From assembly GCA_037349315.1 (NCBI GenBank), contig JBAIAC010000035.1, forward strand, positions 6,276,501-6,340,500: DNA of 64,000 nucleotides, given 5' to 3'. The DNA comes from Chelydra serpentina (taxonomy: Eukaryota; Chordata; Testudines; Chelydridae). Below are positions 36,401 through 49,564 of this stretch, in pieces. The stretch's first letter is position 1. Every line of letters starts with the position of its first letter. The position numbers and the translations under genes were made by a program. The notes under the pieces were generated by a model. The model did no database searches. It was not told where the DNA came from and worked only from the letters and a program-made list of their open reading frames with translations.

Positions 36401-37504
36401 TGTCTGTTCATCTTAAAAATACATTTCTGCGGCTGCGTGTGACTTTCGCAGTGGTTGCAGGCCGCTTTTGTTGGATGTATCGTGTAGCTGCACCCAGGCA
36501 ATGTTAAGTATCTCAGATTGCACAAAGAATGCAGTATCGGGCTTGACTCCTTTTTTATATTGACGGTATACATGTAGTAAGGAGAGGAAACTTGGAATGG
36601 AATTCTGGTTATGCATGGTGATTTTTCATCAGTTTATGTTTTCTACTATGTAAATCTCTCATTTTTAAAAATCCATCAGTGGCTCATGAATTGCAAACCC
36701 TTTGTGACAGTGGCTGTGAATTCATTCATTTGCAGTTAAACATGAACTCCATTCTTCTCCCTGCCACCCCATCCCTTCTTTCAGATCTCTGTTCTTTTCC
36801 CTGTTACTATAGACTATGTCCCCCTCTTCCATGCTGCCTTCCTTCTGTTTCCATCTCCCTTCTCTTTGCTACTTCCCCATTGTTTTCCTCTCCCCTTCTT
36901 GCCATTTTGTGTCATCTGTGTTTGTGCAGTATCCTCCCTTTTGTGCATAAGAAGGTAGATGATTCACCTCAGCCAAATTGCAGCTTCCAGGTGACCCAGT
37001 GCATTTTCTGTTGTGGGAGGCTGGGCTTGCACAGAGTGGAATAGCTGGAGACATGAGGCTAGATCAACTTGTGTAAATAGTCATAGCTCTATTGAAGTCA
37101 ATGTGCTGTAATGATATACCCCAGCTAAGTATCTGTCCCATGGCCTCCACTTCCAGTAGAAGGCCAGGATCCAGAGGAATGGAGCTCTTTACCATGAATC
37201 TTGGCCTGGGCACACTGACCTCCATACCTCCCATAGCATATAGATCTTCTACCCCGCCAGGCCTCTGTTGGCTGCCCCCACATCCCTGCCCTTACTAGTT
37301 CTGCATTGTGTAAAAGCCCGAGAGGAGGATTTTGAGCTGCTCAGAGCAGCAGTAACTTGTGGCATGTATTGTACTATATGGTAAGTTATGCTACCCTGAG
37401 ATGGCACTGTGCCATGTCCCGTAGGTCCTTTGACTACTCCTCCATTATGCTAGCCAAGTTCCTTGGCTGCAACTCATGGCAGATGTTACTATACCACTAG
37501 AGCT
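33491..37504 (+). other. Intron-like sequence with one CR1 trace
   Basis: A reverse CR1 trace lies at 34245-34330 (TCAGATCAGTTGTCCTATCTC, AGTGGCCAGAGCCAGATGC). The rest, including 34640-34930, shows no named repeat and no exon. Confidence 0.4.
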
Positions 37505-37760
37505 AGTTGAAATTTTTTTATCCAACCTTCTTTTGATTTTAAAAAACAAAACAAAGCAGCTTTTAAACTAAATGTACATGAAAAACCATCTGTTTTCATA
37601 AAAATGTTCAGGTTTTCATTAAAAAATTAAAACTAAATACTATTTTTGTTTTAAACAAAAACCCAAATACTGAATTTGTTTGGATTTTTGTTAATTTTTT
37701 TTTCATTTTCTTAGAAATTTTTTGACGGGGAGAAAAATTACTTCCCAGCCAGCTCTAAGA
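37505..37760. repeat. AT-rich interspersed repeat
   Basis: A tract of T- and A-rich runs with TTTTCAT and AAAACAAA motifs ends at CCAGCCAGCTCTAAGAGC. It resembles 28895-29346. Confidence 0.4.
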
Positions 37761-37827
37761 GCCACCTTTCCACTCGCTGCTTTCTTCTACTTCTGTCTCC
37801 CTTAGCAGCATTTTGGTCACCACACGT

Positions 37828-37950
37828 TAGGGTGACCAGACAGCAAGTGTGAAAAATCGGGACGGGAGTGGGGGGTAATAGGAGCCTATATAAGAAAAAG
37901 ACCCCAAAATCGGGACTGTCCCTATAAAATCGGGACATCTGGTCACCCTC
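37828..37950 (-). mobile_element. hAT-type MITE, copy 2 (reverse)
   Basis: It begins TAGGGTGACCAGAC and ends CATCTGGTCACCCTC, with AATCGGGACTGTCCCTATAA inside, the reverse of copy 1 at 16264. Flanks are CCACACGT (37820) and CCACATGT (37951), an 8-bp duplication differing by one CpG-type C to T change. Confidence 0.87.
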
Positions 37951-39310
37951 CCACATGTGGGTGTAGGGAAAACTGGAGTGCAGATCTGCCCCAGCCACAC
38001 CCGCATTCTTCCCTCAATCAGCTCCCTACCATCCTACCTCCAAGCTGACTCAGAATGCCCCAGGGCTTTTGCAGAGGCATTGCAGAAGCCATCTGGGCTG
38101 TGGGGTGAAGGGGAAGAGATTCAAAAAATGTATGGCCCTTTTGTGCCAGCCTAGTTAGTGCAGAGGCTATAAAAGAACAATGAATCAGGCCTCTGTCTTT
38201 GCTTATCATGGAATAAGCATGGACCTGGGTATAAAGGAAGATGTTCGCTGCCAAAGGATCTTGTGAAATTCCAGTAACTTTTTGACAATATCTCTAAGAT
38301 TGTGAGAAAAATATTGAAATACTGTAAATCGGCATATAAGGCACCCCTTCTATTTCAGTTACCACTGAACTGACCTAGGAGACATCTTAGTGATGGCAGA
38401 ATAACATGCGTTCAAATTCCCAGTGGTATGTGGGCTTGTCTAGCGAAGTGTTGTTTTACCTTCTGGTAACATACGGTATCTTTTATCCTCAGGGTTGTGA
38501 TTGATACAGTAATGTACTGATTTGCAATTCCATGACATATGCTAGTTACAATGGCACATTAGCTTTCATAAACACAGACCTCACAGTGCATTTGGAAAAG
38601 ACCACGCCAGATGACTGTCATGAAAGATATCTGAGATATCTTATTTAACTTAATACTAGACCAAATGGAGACACTTTACAGCAGTATCTGCCAAATTATT
38701 TTCTGAAGACCAAAGCCTGGCCATTTGGCTGCCAGTAAAATGATGCACCAAAGCGGGGAAATGGAGTTTGTAACATTTTAAAATAGAAACTAGGAAAGCA
38801 CCCTATAGTAATTGATCAGTCTTTGCTTAGAAGAACTGTGGTTTTTTTTCAGAGAAGTCAGATTAATTGGAAACAAAGTCCTTACATTGCTGAGATGACA
38901 AACACAGGGCCCCACTGTAACAGTCTGGCCAAACTGTGCTTAGTACTGGCCCTGACAGGTAAGGGTAAAGATGGCTTTATGCCACCTTACCGCAAAGGGC
39001 AGATTTGGCTCCCAGCATAAGTAAGAACAGCATTAAGGCTACTCTAGTTTAACAGCACCCATGGGACTAAAGTGGCAGATGGATGCTGATGAAGTGCAGC
39101 CTATATTGGCCTTGCTCGTTTGACTCCAGCATGTCCTCTAAACTGATGCTTTACAAGAGGGGATGCTGTAGAGTGGAATCTCCATCTTATAAACGTAGGC
39201 AAATGTTAAGACTGCTTTGCCTTGTTAAAGTAGCACAAAGCAGCCTGGAAGGGGCCAAGAATTTGGGCCCCAGTATTTGATTATGGAAGTGGCATCGAGT
39301 GTTCCATAAT

Positions 39311-39628
39311 TAAGGATAAAATTTTGTCATGGAGGTCATGGAAGTCATGGATTCCATGACTTTCAGAGACCTCTGTGACATTTTCCCTTCAGCTTCAGCC
39401 CCATGCCCGGGACAGCGGGCCAGAGCTCTCAGCCATTAGGAGCCCCGGAGCTCTGAGCCCCTGGCCCTGGAGTTGTCTGGCTCGGGCTTCAGTCATCCTC
39501 CTGTCAGCCCCCACCCCATTATTTTTAGTAAAAGTCACAGACAGGATGCAGCTCCCTTGAATTTTAGTTTATTGCCTGTGACCTGTCTTTGACTTTTACT
39601 AAAAATAACTGACAAAATCTTAACCTTA
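39311..39628. mobile_element. hAT-type MITE with 8-bp duplication
   Basis: The left end TAAGGATAAAATTTTGTCA and right end (reverse complement TAAGGTTAAGATTTTGTCA) are inverted, with two differences in 19. TCCATAAT flanks both sides (39303-39310 and 39629-39636) without mismatch. A second inner pair is ATTTTTAGTAAAAGTCA near 39520 and its inverse near 39590. The centre is GC-rich and non-coding. Confidence 0.88.
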
Positions 39629-40512
39629 TCCATAATATTCAGATTCTTCACCTGTAGTAGCTACCATTCTGGAGGTGATGAATTACACAACCAACTGACA
39701 GTAGGTCTGCCATCGCAAAAACATAGTCTTCTGTTGCTTCCAAAGCTGCTTGGCTGTTTTGAGATTTTTCTTTAGCCTCATCTCTGTGTTGACTGACACC
39801 TATAACAGTAGCTCCATTACTACCTCAGATGTCAGCATGCTGTTTTCCCCCAAGTAGTGGGCAATGGAGATGTTTGGAATGCCTGTCTTTACTGCAGGAT
39901 TTGTGTGCATAATTTGCTCTGGGTTTATGATTACATCCCTGTCAAAGGAAAATAAGTGAGTTACTGCTTCTGGGGCCATACACTTCCAGGTCAGATCAGA
40001 GAAAAGGAGGAAGCAATGTCAGACAGCAGATGGAGTATCGGGATACGAAGAGCTCATTCTATCCCAGTCGCCCTTACACATGGCAAGGTAGAAGGCTTAA
40101 GATCAAGGACTTCATCTTGGGAAGCATATCAGTTAAACACCGTGGAGACAAGGACTGCATCTTTTAAAACTATTCGTATATCTTGAAGTAGGTCAGTAGG
40201 TCATGGTTAGATCTCTTTACTTTCTCTTGAATAACAGAGCTCACAATTCAGATGTTGGAGGATCCAGCGTCAAGATCCCTAAAGAGGTAGGTCCTTTTAA
40301 GCTGTATACACGAGAGCATATTCTGCATTCACACGAAAACAGACATTTCAGACACAGAATAGTTAGTTGCTATGACTGACCCTCCTGTGAAATGTTTCCA
40401 AGATTTCATTGCACAATGTTTAGTTTAGTTTATAAATTGTTGAACTTTTCCCCACGCAATAGGATTTAGCAAATAAATTGGAAATTAGAATTGAGTGAAT
40501 AATTCATAAAGA

Positions 40513-40740
40513 ATCAGAGGGGTAGCCGTGTCAGTCTGGATCTGCAAGAGCGACAAAGAGTCCTGTAGCACCTTATAGACTAACAGATATATTGGAGCAT
40601 AAGCTTTCGTGGGCCTGCGTATTTATACCTGCCTCTGGAAATTTCCACCATGTGTCTGACGAAGTGGGTCTTCACCCACGAAAGCTTGTGCTCCAATATA
40701 TCTGTTAGTCTATAAGGTGCCACAGGACTCTTTGTAACCC
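40513..40740. mobile_element. Compact two-armed Penelope-like insertion with 12-bp duplication
   Basis: AATTCATAAAGA is duplicated exactly at 40501-40512 and 40741-40752. Between them the left arm (40513 to about 40616) is a PLE 3' end in minus orientation (ATCAGAGGGGTAGCCGTG, AGACTAACAGATATATTGG). The right arm (about 40617-40740) is the same 3' end in plus orientation. The two meet head to head, so the unit folds into a long hairpin. Because one duplication brackets both arms, they arrived in a single event. Confidence 0.88.
40656..40693 (+). ncRNA. Hammerhead-ribozyme-like motif in the PLE right arm
   Basis: CTGACGA (40656-40662) matches the CUGANGA core. GTGGGT (40664-40669) pairs with ACCCAC (40674-40679) as stem II with loop CTTC, followed by GAAA (40680-40683). 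AGC..GCT (40683-40692) makes a 3-bp stem III, which leaves C40693 as the expected cleavage residue. PLEs are known to carry hammerhead motifs. Against activity: one extra A (40663) between core and stem II, and no clear stem I in this copy. Confidence 0.5.
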
Positions 40741-40752
40741 AATTCATAAAGA

Positions 40753-43700
40753 TAATTCATGTTATGAATGTCATCTTTTTCCTATTTGTGAATTATCTGT
40801 GAGTAGACCATGATTTGCTTGAATTTATATGTTGATCAAAATAATTCACCAAATAATTTCAGCCAACTCTTGGGGTGTAGCTTGTATACAGCAGTATTTG
40901 ATACTCAGAATTCAAACTTGTTTATATATGTTTATATAAACATATTTCTGTTCCCTGGTTGGATGAGCGTAACTCTTAGAACAGAATTTTTTAATTTAAA
41001 TAATTGTGATTAAGATTCAAAATCTGCTTTGCATGAATATTCTGCAATATTTGCTAAAAAAATCCCTCTTTTGGCCAACATTTCTGCCAATAAATTTGCC
41101 AAGCAATTTGATTTCCAAATTCAAACCAATGTTTGCAGAAAACATCTTGCACTTTTCTCATTGTTGGAATAGAAATCCTCATTTCTATTTCTCACACAAA
41201 CTCTTTGCATGTGATAACTCCACCTACATGTTAATAATACTCACCAGACTACAATATGTACTTTTTCTGTATGCACTTTGAAAACAGATGGAAATCTAAT
41301 TGTATACATTTCTTTCCCCTCTGCTCAAACAGTGGTCATATATTAGGTCTACATCAGACCTTCAGAATTCAAAATTTTCGGTAATCAGCTCTTTTAAAAC
41401 ATTGACTAGATGAACACACAATAGCAAACACTGTCTCTCACTACAATAGCTTTCCATGACACTCTCTACAACCCAGCAGTGAGTGCCGCTTTCTCTTTTT
41501 TCAGTTTTCACAAGTCCTCACCTTACCTTCACTTTACCAGATCTTCCCCCCCAAACTGGAAACTAGAATAATCTCTCCAGCTATACTAACCTGCAGGAAT
41601 TCTTCCAAACCTTCTCTCTGCATGCTACAGAAGTGGCTTTAGGATCACATTAAGTGTAGAAATACCATTGGTTGCAATATGTGGCATTTTGGACATTAAA
41701 AACCTATATGTTACCGTTTATTGGGCTATCACATTTTGCTTCTTCCCAGTACGCTTTTTGCAACAATCTCTGCTTGTGGGCTTTTTCTTTATATTGTCTT
41801 GTGGTTAAGGACTCAGTCCTGTAAGCTGACATTAACTTTATGAAACATGCCTCTGGTTCTTGTCTCTCTCACTGAATAGTTCTTCATATAAGGTGCTCTG
41901 TCTGTAGTGGTTAGAGTGCAGTGATACGGTGAAGAGCGACTCCAGTAAACATGTGTAATTTATCCAGCTTATTTTATTTTCTTGAACAAATAGAAAAGAA
42001 CAGCCACAGAAAAGCAAAGCAGATGGATCTAATGCTTAAATCGAACTGCTCCCCCTCCAGGCAGACTCCCAGCAATGCCTTTCCCTGCAGAGATCTTTCA
42101 CTATAACTAAATGAATACCTGTCAGTAGATTGTAGTTTATACTATTGCTTCAACATGACTGACAACCAAGCCCAAACATCTCTTACATTAGCATCAGGCA
42201 GAAACACGGCTAGAAATTTTAGCTTCATACATGGCCCTTCACACGTCCTCTGATACAGGCCTTTTCATGCTGCATTTCATAGTAAAGATGCTTTATTAAA
42301 AATAAATGATTGAATGCGTTAGTGCCCAAGTGTACATATCTCATTTCATGTGCCTGTAGTTACCACTTACAGGCTGAAGTTTCTCTCAGTAAGATTTAGA
42401 ATGCTCCACTTTATACTGAAAAAGACAGTAGTCTCATTATGGGATAATTACTTTGAGAATACCATCTCTTTGTTATATTTTAGAATGTATTTATATAGTA
42501 TCTCTGTGTATATATATATACATGTTCATGAATATACTTATATATTTATAATAGTGTACCTATGTGTGTGGGTGTGAACATTATAGATAGGGCAGTTAGT
42601 GTTACCTATAGTTAAGATTGCCCAACACTTAAACCCCTGTTTCAGTTGCTTATAACTTTGCCAAATCAATTGTCTGGGCTGAAAATGTACATGCTGGGTC
42701 TCTGCTTCAGGCTGAATTTTTTGGAAAGCTTTTCAGCAAAAATGGTTCAATCTTTTGAAAGAATGAGATTAGGGGGGGGAAATTGTCCATGTTAAAAAAA
42801 AAAAATCTTACCATTTCACTGAGAATCTCTAACTCCTCTGTACTTTGGAGCAGGGATCTCCCTAGAGTCAGGGATGTGCCTTTTGATGAATGAACCCCTC
42901 TGCATTTGAGTCAGTTTCCTCCTCCTGCTCTATGGTATTTCGATGCCAGTAGGAGGAACCTTGCGAGCACAGGAGAGACCATCTCTATGCTATCAGTTCC
43001 TGTGCCCAGCGCTGCAGTTGTTCACAGCAGCTGGAGAGAGAAATTGCAGGGAAAGCCCTGCTTAGACCCTGTAGCCCTGGGCTACAGTTTGCTAGCACAC
43101 ATTCTGGTTGGCATGTAATAACTGTGATGGGGTTCTAGCCCGAACACAAAGTATTAACTACATGTCCCTGATACGATATCACAGAAGTGATTTCCTTCCT
43201 GCCTCACTACAATTAGCATGCTTTCACACCCCAAATATGTGGAGGGGGCTTTTTGGTACACTGTGGGGAAAATGGGTGTTATTTTTTGCATTGAGGTCTG
43301 TGAAGAGTCAGAACATCCAGTTTTGCTTCTCTTGATCTGAAGCGATCATCACTTTCCTGTTTGCAGAAACTACAGTTGTATTTTCAATTACTGTTTTTTA
43401 AATTGACTTTAAATTAACTTCCCCCTCTGAATAGAACATTTCCATTTCTGTTATATCCCCACCCGCCTGTCTTCAACAGAAAACTTCTCCTTCCACCCGT
43501 GAACGTGAATCACAACTGCAGCCTTCTTTCGTTGAGGGAGGCTAATGTAACCATAGGTTTCATTGCAAAGTGAAGTCAGTCACTTATAACCCTTCCTGGT
43601 TTGGGGCGAGACCTTGGATCTCTCGCATTGCAGTGCAGAGGGATAACCGTGAGGGCCACCAGGCCAATGCCCATACTATAGTGTCAGCTGTATTATACTG

Positions 43701-45904
43701 AATAAATGAATGACACCATCTATTTATACTATATGCACCTGCATAAATGGACTTGATTTATATGAGCTGGTATGTTGTGACTGCTGTTTATCATATTGAT
43801 CATAATCTTGTCATTTTTACCTTGTATCTTCCCATCCCCCTCGGCTCCTCTCCCCCTCCCGCCTTGGATTAGTTTGTTTATCTATCTGCTTATAGTCAGA
43901 ATGTAAGCTTTGTGGCAGGGGTTGTCTTTTTGTTACATGTGTGTACAGGTGTCAAATCTCATATTACTGCCATAAAATGGTTTAGCCAGTTAATTAGGCT
44001 GGAAAGCTTATGTTTGCTCTTCATTGATCTATCTGCTCTGTATCTTTTTAGTTCAGGAACATTCCACAGATAAGATCTAGGTCCTTCAATGCAAAGCGAT
44101 TATTCATTAAAAATACAGTTCAGCTTATTGGCATTTGTTCTTCCTCTTTACTCTGACATGACCCAGATGTAAGCAGCTGTTCATAGAAAAAAAATAAGGA
44201 TATTTGTATGCAGAGAAGCTATTTTCCTCTTTTCATAACGTTTCAGACATGACAATGTATCTTGATGTACAGTATTCTCCTGCCCGGGATATCCAATGTC
44301 AGATCAAAGTAAGTGATGTTAACCTCATCTATTATTAAAGTGAGTCTTCTAAATATAATTAAATGTAGGTTTACAATGTTAAAACCCACATTTTGCAGTC
44401 TACAGTTCTGTCTGTGGTTACGGGTGTGTCTAGAGTCAGATACATTTCTGGTGGAAAAGCAGGGAGAGAGTTACGCCAAAGAGAATTCACCAATTCTAAA
44501 TGTACCTAATTATATTATTTTGTTTTATGGTAATGGGAATTCTCAATAGTATTATGATTTATTGTTTGTACTGTGGTAACACCTACAGGTGCCAGCCCTG
44601 TCATGCTAGATGCTAGGAGTGTACGGCTTCAGGGAACACCCCTTTAAAATAAATATTTTATGTACAGTCTTTATCCTAGGTTCATGTCTTGCTATCAAGA
44701 ACGTAGGCTAGTATGGTTTGAGGCTATGCCAGCAGAAATTAGCAATATGATTAACCTCTTCACTGCTGCGAGTCGCCGCAACCTCCTTGTGCTAAAAGAA
44801 TAGTGTCATAACTGGCTAATCTCCTTCATAACCTCTATATTCACATATATCTTATTTTTCCTATAGATCACATACTTTTTAAAGTGTTGTGATCACATGA
44901 TCAGAAAATCCTATTTAAGAATGTAATCAGTGTGGTTATTTTCCTGGTAGTAAACTGGAGATGATGATCTACATATTTACGTTGTGAAGTTGTTTTGAAT
45001 TACTGAAATCCTTATCTTGCGGCCTGATTCTGTGAGATGCTGGGTGACCTCAGTTCCCACTAATTTCTCTGGGACTTAATGGGATCAGGCCTGAGTGTAG
45101 TTTTAGAAAATATATGTGTGCCCCAGAATATTTGGCTGTTCTTTGGATGCATATTTATCTAGGATAGCATTAGATTCAGGTGTGAAATGCAAATTTGGTC
45201 ACTTGGTTACATCTGGAAATATTCTAACAAAGATTTCTTTTGCTGGCTCTTTGTCAATAGTCTTTACATATTAATTTAAGCAATATATAAAGCTTATGTA
45301 TACACTGACTAAAAATTTACAAGTGCTCCAGTATATATGGGCTTAAATATAAAAAGGAATTTTAATGTAAATGTTTTTCTATACATTTCCCCCCATGATT
45401 CACTAAAAAAAATGGGAAACCTCCATTTGCACACATTTGTTACTTAGGCCAGGCATCTTGATTATTGTGGTACCATGCGTGAGCCTTTTCATAGGAGAAC
45501 AGATTCCTAGAAGACCATCACCACTTGCGGTGTGAAGTTTGTTATTCTTGATCTGTTGCATTCACATCTGCTTTATCATGCATGCAAGTCTGCAGTGAGA
45601 GCCTGCCATACTGTGTGTCTTTGGTTTCTCGAATGGAACACAATAAGCATTTTTGAAATCTGTGATTCAGTTTCCTCCTTTAGCCAGAAGTGAGATTCAT
45701 ATACCAAAAATTGAAACTTTTAAAAATTTTTGGTTACTTATATTGATTATTTTCCAAGGAAGTTAAAAGTGAGGAAGTGCTGAAGGGCTATGAGGGGCAA
45801 GTTCAGTTATCCATTCCTAGAATCCTCTTTTTCTGTAGTCTTAGACAATGGCCCAGCTTTTTAAATGTATTTAAGTGTTGCTGCGCTTAGCACTGCAATA
45901 CCTT
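40753..45904 (+). other. Intron-like sequence with an AT-rich repeat
   Basis: The tract 42700-42830 resembles the AT-rich repeat family. A short TA run occurs at 42510-42522. An old palindrome-cored repeat lies near 45015-45095 (GCCTGATTCTGTGAGATG with ATCAGGCC at its end). No exon was recognised. Confidence 0.4.
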
Positions 45905-46195
45905 GGGCTGGTCCACACTAACCCCCCGGTTCGAACTAAGATGCACAACTTCAGCTACGTGAATAACGTAGCTGAAGTCGAAGTATCTTAGTTCGAACTA
46001 AACAGCACTTACCGCGGGTCCACACGTGGCAGGCAGGCTCCCCCGTCGACTCTGCTTACTCCTCGCGCGGAGCTGGAGTTCCGGTGTCGACGGCGAGCAC
46101 TTCCGGGATCGATTTATCGCATCTAGACGAGACGCGATAAATCGATCCCAGAAGATCGATTACTACCCGCCGAATCAGGCGGGTAGTATAGACGT
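45905..46195 (+). mobile_element. Harbinger-like MITE, copy B
   Basis: GGGCTGGTCCACACTAACCC at the left, the palindrome TTCAGCTACGTGAATAACGT.. and the second palindrome near GATCGATTTATCGC (46108-46148) match copies A and C. The right end is slightly clipped (GTAGTATAGACGTTA). It interrupts an older repeat, whose flanks read TTTTTAAATGTATTTAAG before and TTTCAAAAGGGATTTAGGCAC after. Confidence 0.8.
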
Positions 46196-46479
46196 TACAT
46201 TTCAAAAGGGATTTAGGCACTTGGGAGACAAAATCTCATTGACGGGTGATAAGAATTAATCTCCTAAATCACTTTTAACAAAGAGGTGAAGGCTCCTAAA
46301 TCAGGTATGTTTTGCAATGCTGAATGCAACAATGCCTAAATACCTTTAAAAATCTGGGCCTCTGTTAATATACCAAGGTATCTCACTGCTGAGTTCCTGT
46401 TCTGGTACCAAAGTGGGGATGGGTGCTCCAATAATTGTGTGACATGACAGGTGTAGCGCAGGGTGCAAAAAGGTAAATA

Positions 46480-46825
46480 CTTCCTATGCAAAATTTTGAA
46501 AATTGTATTTTAAAATATTTGAATTTCCCAGTTTTTCAATTAAACACACATTTTCATGTTAGTGTTCAAAAACCTGAAAAAATTCCCCCTTCCCCCCCCT
46601 CTTTTTCCCAGTGGGGAAAAAAGGGAGCCTAAGGGCTGAGAGAGACACCCTGAAAACCCCAAAGGTTTTCACTTCTCAAGAAATGAAACAAACTTTTTCT
46701 TTTTGTTGAAAAATTGGAAAATTTTGAAAGCAACAGATTTTTCCAGAAATGTTCATTGTCTTTGGGGAAAACATTTTTTTTTTTTGGCCAAAAAAATAAT
46801 TTTTGTTGTAAAAATTCCAACTGTC
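46480..46825. repeat. AT-rich interspersed repeat
   Basis: A tract of TTTTGAAAATT and AAAAATTCC motifs with a C-rich patch (46585-46600) resembles the other AT-rich copies in the window. Confidence 0.4.
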
Positions 46826-46864
46826 TCTAGTCAATGGTGCGCTTGCCTTGCTTTCCTACTCCTA

Positions 46865-46924
46865 GGGTATGTCTACACTGCAGTTGGGAGGTGAGATTGC
46901 AACATGTGTAGACCCTCAGGCTGA
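46865..46924 (+). mobile_element. Truncated TIR-element end
   Basis: AGGGTATGTCTACACTGCAG followed by GTGTAGACC looks like one end of a sauropsid DNA transposon of the GTCTACACT class. No partner end was found. Confidence 0.45.
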
Positions 46925-49044
46925 GGACCCCAGAAATAGTTTACTTGACAGGGGAGAGGAAGCAAGAGGTAAGAGACTTGGGTATGTGGAGGGCAGCATT
47001 GTGTACAAGGGCTAGAGGCTCTCTAACAAAGCTGAAATATTTTTAGGTAGAGAGGCAAGGACAATCTGTAAAACATAGCATAGACCTCTGTTAAATTACC
47101 CTCACCTGACACCCAGGCATGTGAACTAGACCTGTTAGTGATACCTCAGTTAAATCACTTTTGTGGTTACATTGCTGTGCTTATATGGTGTGACAGTAAC
47201 TGCTCCTGAATCGAGTGAGTAGGCGTACCCTCCCCATAGGTAATTACAGCCAGAGCTGCCTATCTATTTGTGTTCATTGCAGGTGTGTGATCTCTTTAAA
47301 GGGTGAATGATGGTCTACTGTGTTACTGTGGTGTGATTACATCTAGCAGCACTGTGTTCTCTGACGGAGAGGCTGGAAGGGGAAAACCCACTTCCAGATA
47401 GGAGTACAACCACCACCAAAGTTATGCATGCCCTGCCCTGGGGTTTGGGTGTGTCTAACCTGGCTTACACAGAGACCTGGGGTTAATGTTCACTGTTACA
47501 TACTTTTAATTCTCATGCTTACTGAATATACCAAGTAAGAGAGGCTTGGCCAGATCAAAACCTAAAGTTACAAGACTAAGTAGCCTCTGGCTTTCCAAGA
47601 CAGAACAGGTTCTTTCCACGAATTATAGTTCTGAGTGACTGAAGACTTCTTTAAAAAGTTGAAATATAACTAAAACTTAGGGATCCTGTCCTCCAGGCTT
47701 TTGCAGGAATGTCAATGTATCTTATACCTTTCTGTTGCTCAGTCTTCCCACCCTCCTCTTAGTCTCTCTTGTGCTTTAACTCTATGATTGTTCTTCTATA
47801 CGTATCTGGGTCACAACAGGGCACTCATGTTAGCGCTGCCAACTGGGAGGTGGTGGTGTGTGTTCAGTCGTGTGCACACACTGTTTCAGTGCTAATAAGT
47901 CTTTGCAGGAGTGAAGTAATTGCCTGCTGCTCCAGCACACCAGACTGACCAGACAAGTTGCATCATCGCTGTGTTGCTCAGAGAGGCGAACGTTTCCACT
48001 AGCTGCGGAAGCAAGGGGGAAAGAACAAAGTACACGGACAAATGCAATTACTAAAGCAAATCAAAGTATTGTACCATCTGTTCTGCAACCACATTAAAAC
48101 CAATGAGCTGTAGGGAAACGGCAGAAAATATGCTCAACATCAGGGGAAAATATGGATGAGAAATTAAAACGCTGAAACTGGTTAGTGGTCTGGATAATAC
48201 CAGAACAGACCAAAACTAACAACAAAAAGCAGGTGAGGCCAAGAATATAAAAAGAAAAGCCACCCTAAAACACAGTTGGAGGAAACCATTATGCAACCTG
48301 GCTTGTGTAGATTTTCTTCCTTGTCTTCCCACCTCCCCTATGCTTGTTAATTTTTCACATGAAATGCCTATTGAACTTGGCTCCAGAGGAGAGAAAACAG
48401 GTGGCATTTAATGATTTGAAGTGGTACAATACAGCAGAACCCTCAAATGTCCTCCTTGCCTTAAGGGTGAAAGGGACCAGACTCCAGCAGCTATGACAAG
48501 AGGTCCTATGAGGGCAATTTCTGAGATTGGAATCGTGCCTTCCTTGAACTACTGCTGAAAGGCACGGATGTAATCCAGTGTGCTGCTGTGTATTTTTTAA
48601 AAGTTGGGGAGAAGAATTGTGGACTGCATGAAAAATGATAAAACCTGGAAAACCTTTAAAATAACCTTTCTAGTTTTGTGAGATTTTTACTTCCCCAGAG
48701 TTTGGATGAGTCCCAGGAAATTCAAATTGAGTTTAAGGAAACGTTAATTTCACAGTTACATTAAATGTAAAGGGCCGTGGGTGGTGGTTTTGATGTAGAG
48801 ATAGCAGAAGAAACCCTGGGGTAGTGGCACACTAGAAGAGGAGACAGTTAGTGGCAGTGCTACATGCTCAGAGTAGTAGGAGGGGAGGGAGATATCGAGA
48901 GATCAGTGTAATGATGTTTCCCTTAAGACTATCGTATTGTAACAAGAACCCCAGCACTGCTGGAAGTTTAGTCTAAAGTGCTAGAGCTGTTAAGGGTATG
49001 GAACAGTCCGCTGCAGATCTGCTGATCAAAAAGAGAAAGGATAC
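46925..49044 (+). other. Intron-like sequence, nothing recognised
   Basis: No exon and no nameable repeat. Some G+C-rich blocks near 47330-47480 could be LTR-derived, but this is unsupported. Confidence 0.35.
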
Positions 49045-49245
49045 CTTGTGGTTTAGGCACTGGGTTAGGACTCAGGAGATCTAGATTCAATTTCCCCTCT
49101 CTGCCACAGACTTCCTGTGTGTCCTTGGGCAAACTACTCAATTTCTCTGTACCTAATTTCCATGACTGTAAAATCAGGATATTGCTTTCTTACATCACAG
49201 GGTGTTGTACAGCTAAACTCATTGATGTCTACAATGTGCTCAGCT
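49045..49245 (+). mobile_element. MIR-like SINE
   Basis: GGACTCAGGAGATCTAGATTC, CTCTGCCACAGACTTCCTG, TGTCCTTGGGCAAACTACTC, CTGTAAAATCAGGATATTGC and TCACAGGGTGTTG appear in MIR order from head to tail. Confidence 0.75.
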
Positions 49246-49564
49246 TCTACAGAGGTGGAATATCTGAATAGAACTTTCACACCTGGTGAAAAAAAGGTGG
49301 TGGTAAGAGATTGGTCTTTGATGCCTACCTTCAGTCACATGACATGGGCCAACATTACAAAAGCTTATGACACTGTCACATGATAGCGATGAGTAGCCAG
49401 TAACTCCAGTAACTCCATTACATCTTCCTCTTTCTTAAAAATAAAAACAATCAAATATCAACCCAAACCAATAAACAGAAACTAACGTGGACAGTTGCCA
49501 GTTAATAAAATACACAAATGGAGATGTTCCGGATGATGGTGAGGTTAGATAATCTGAAGCCCCT

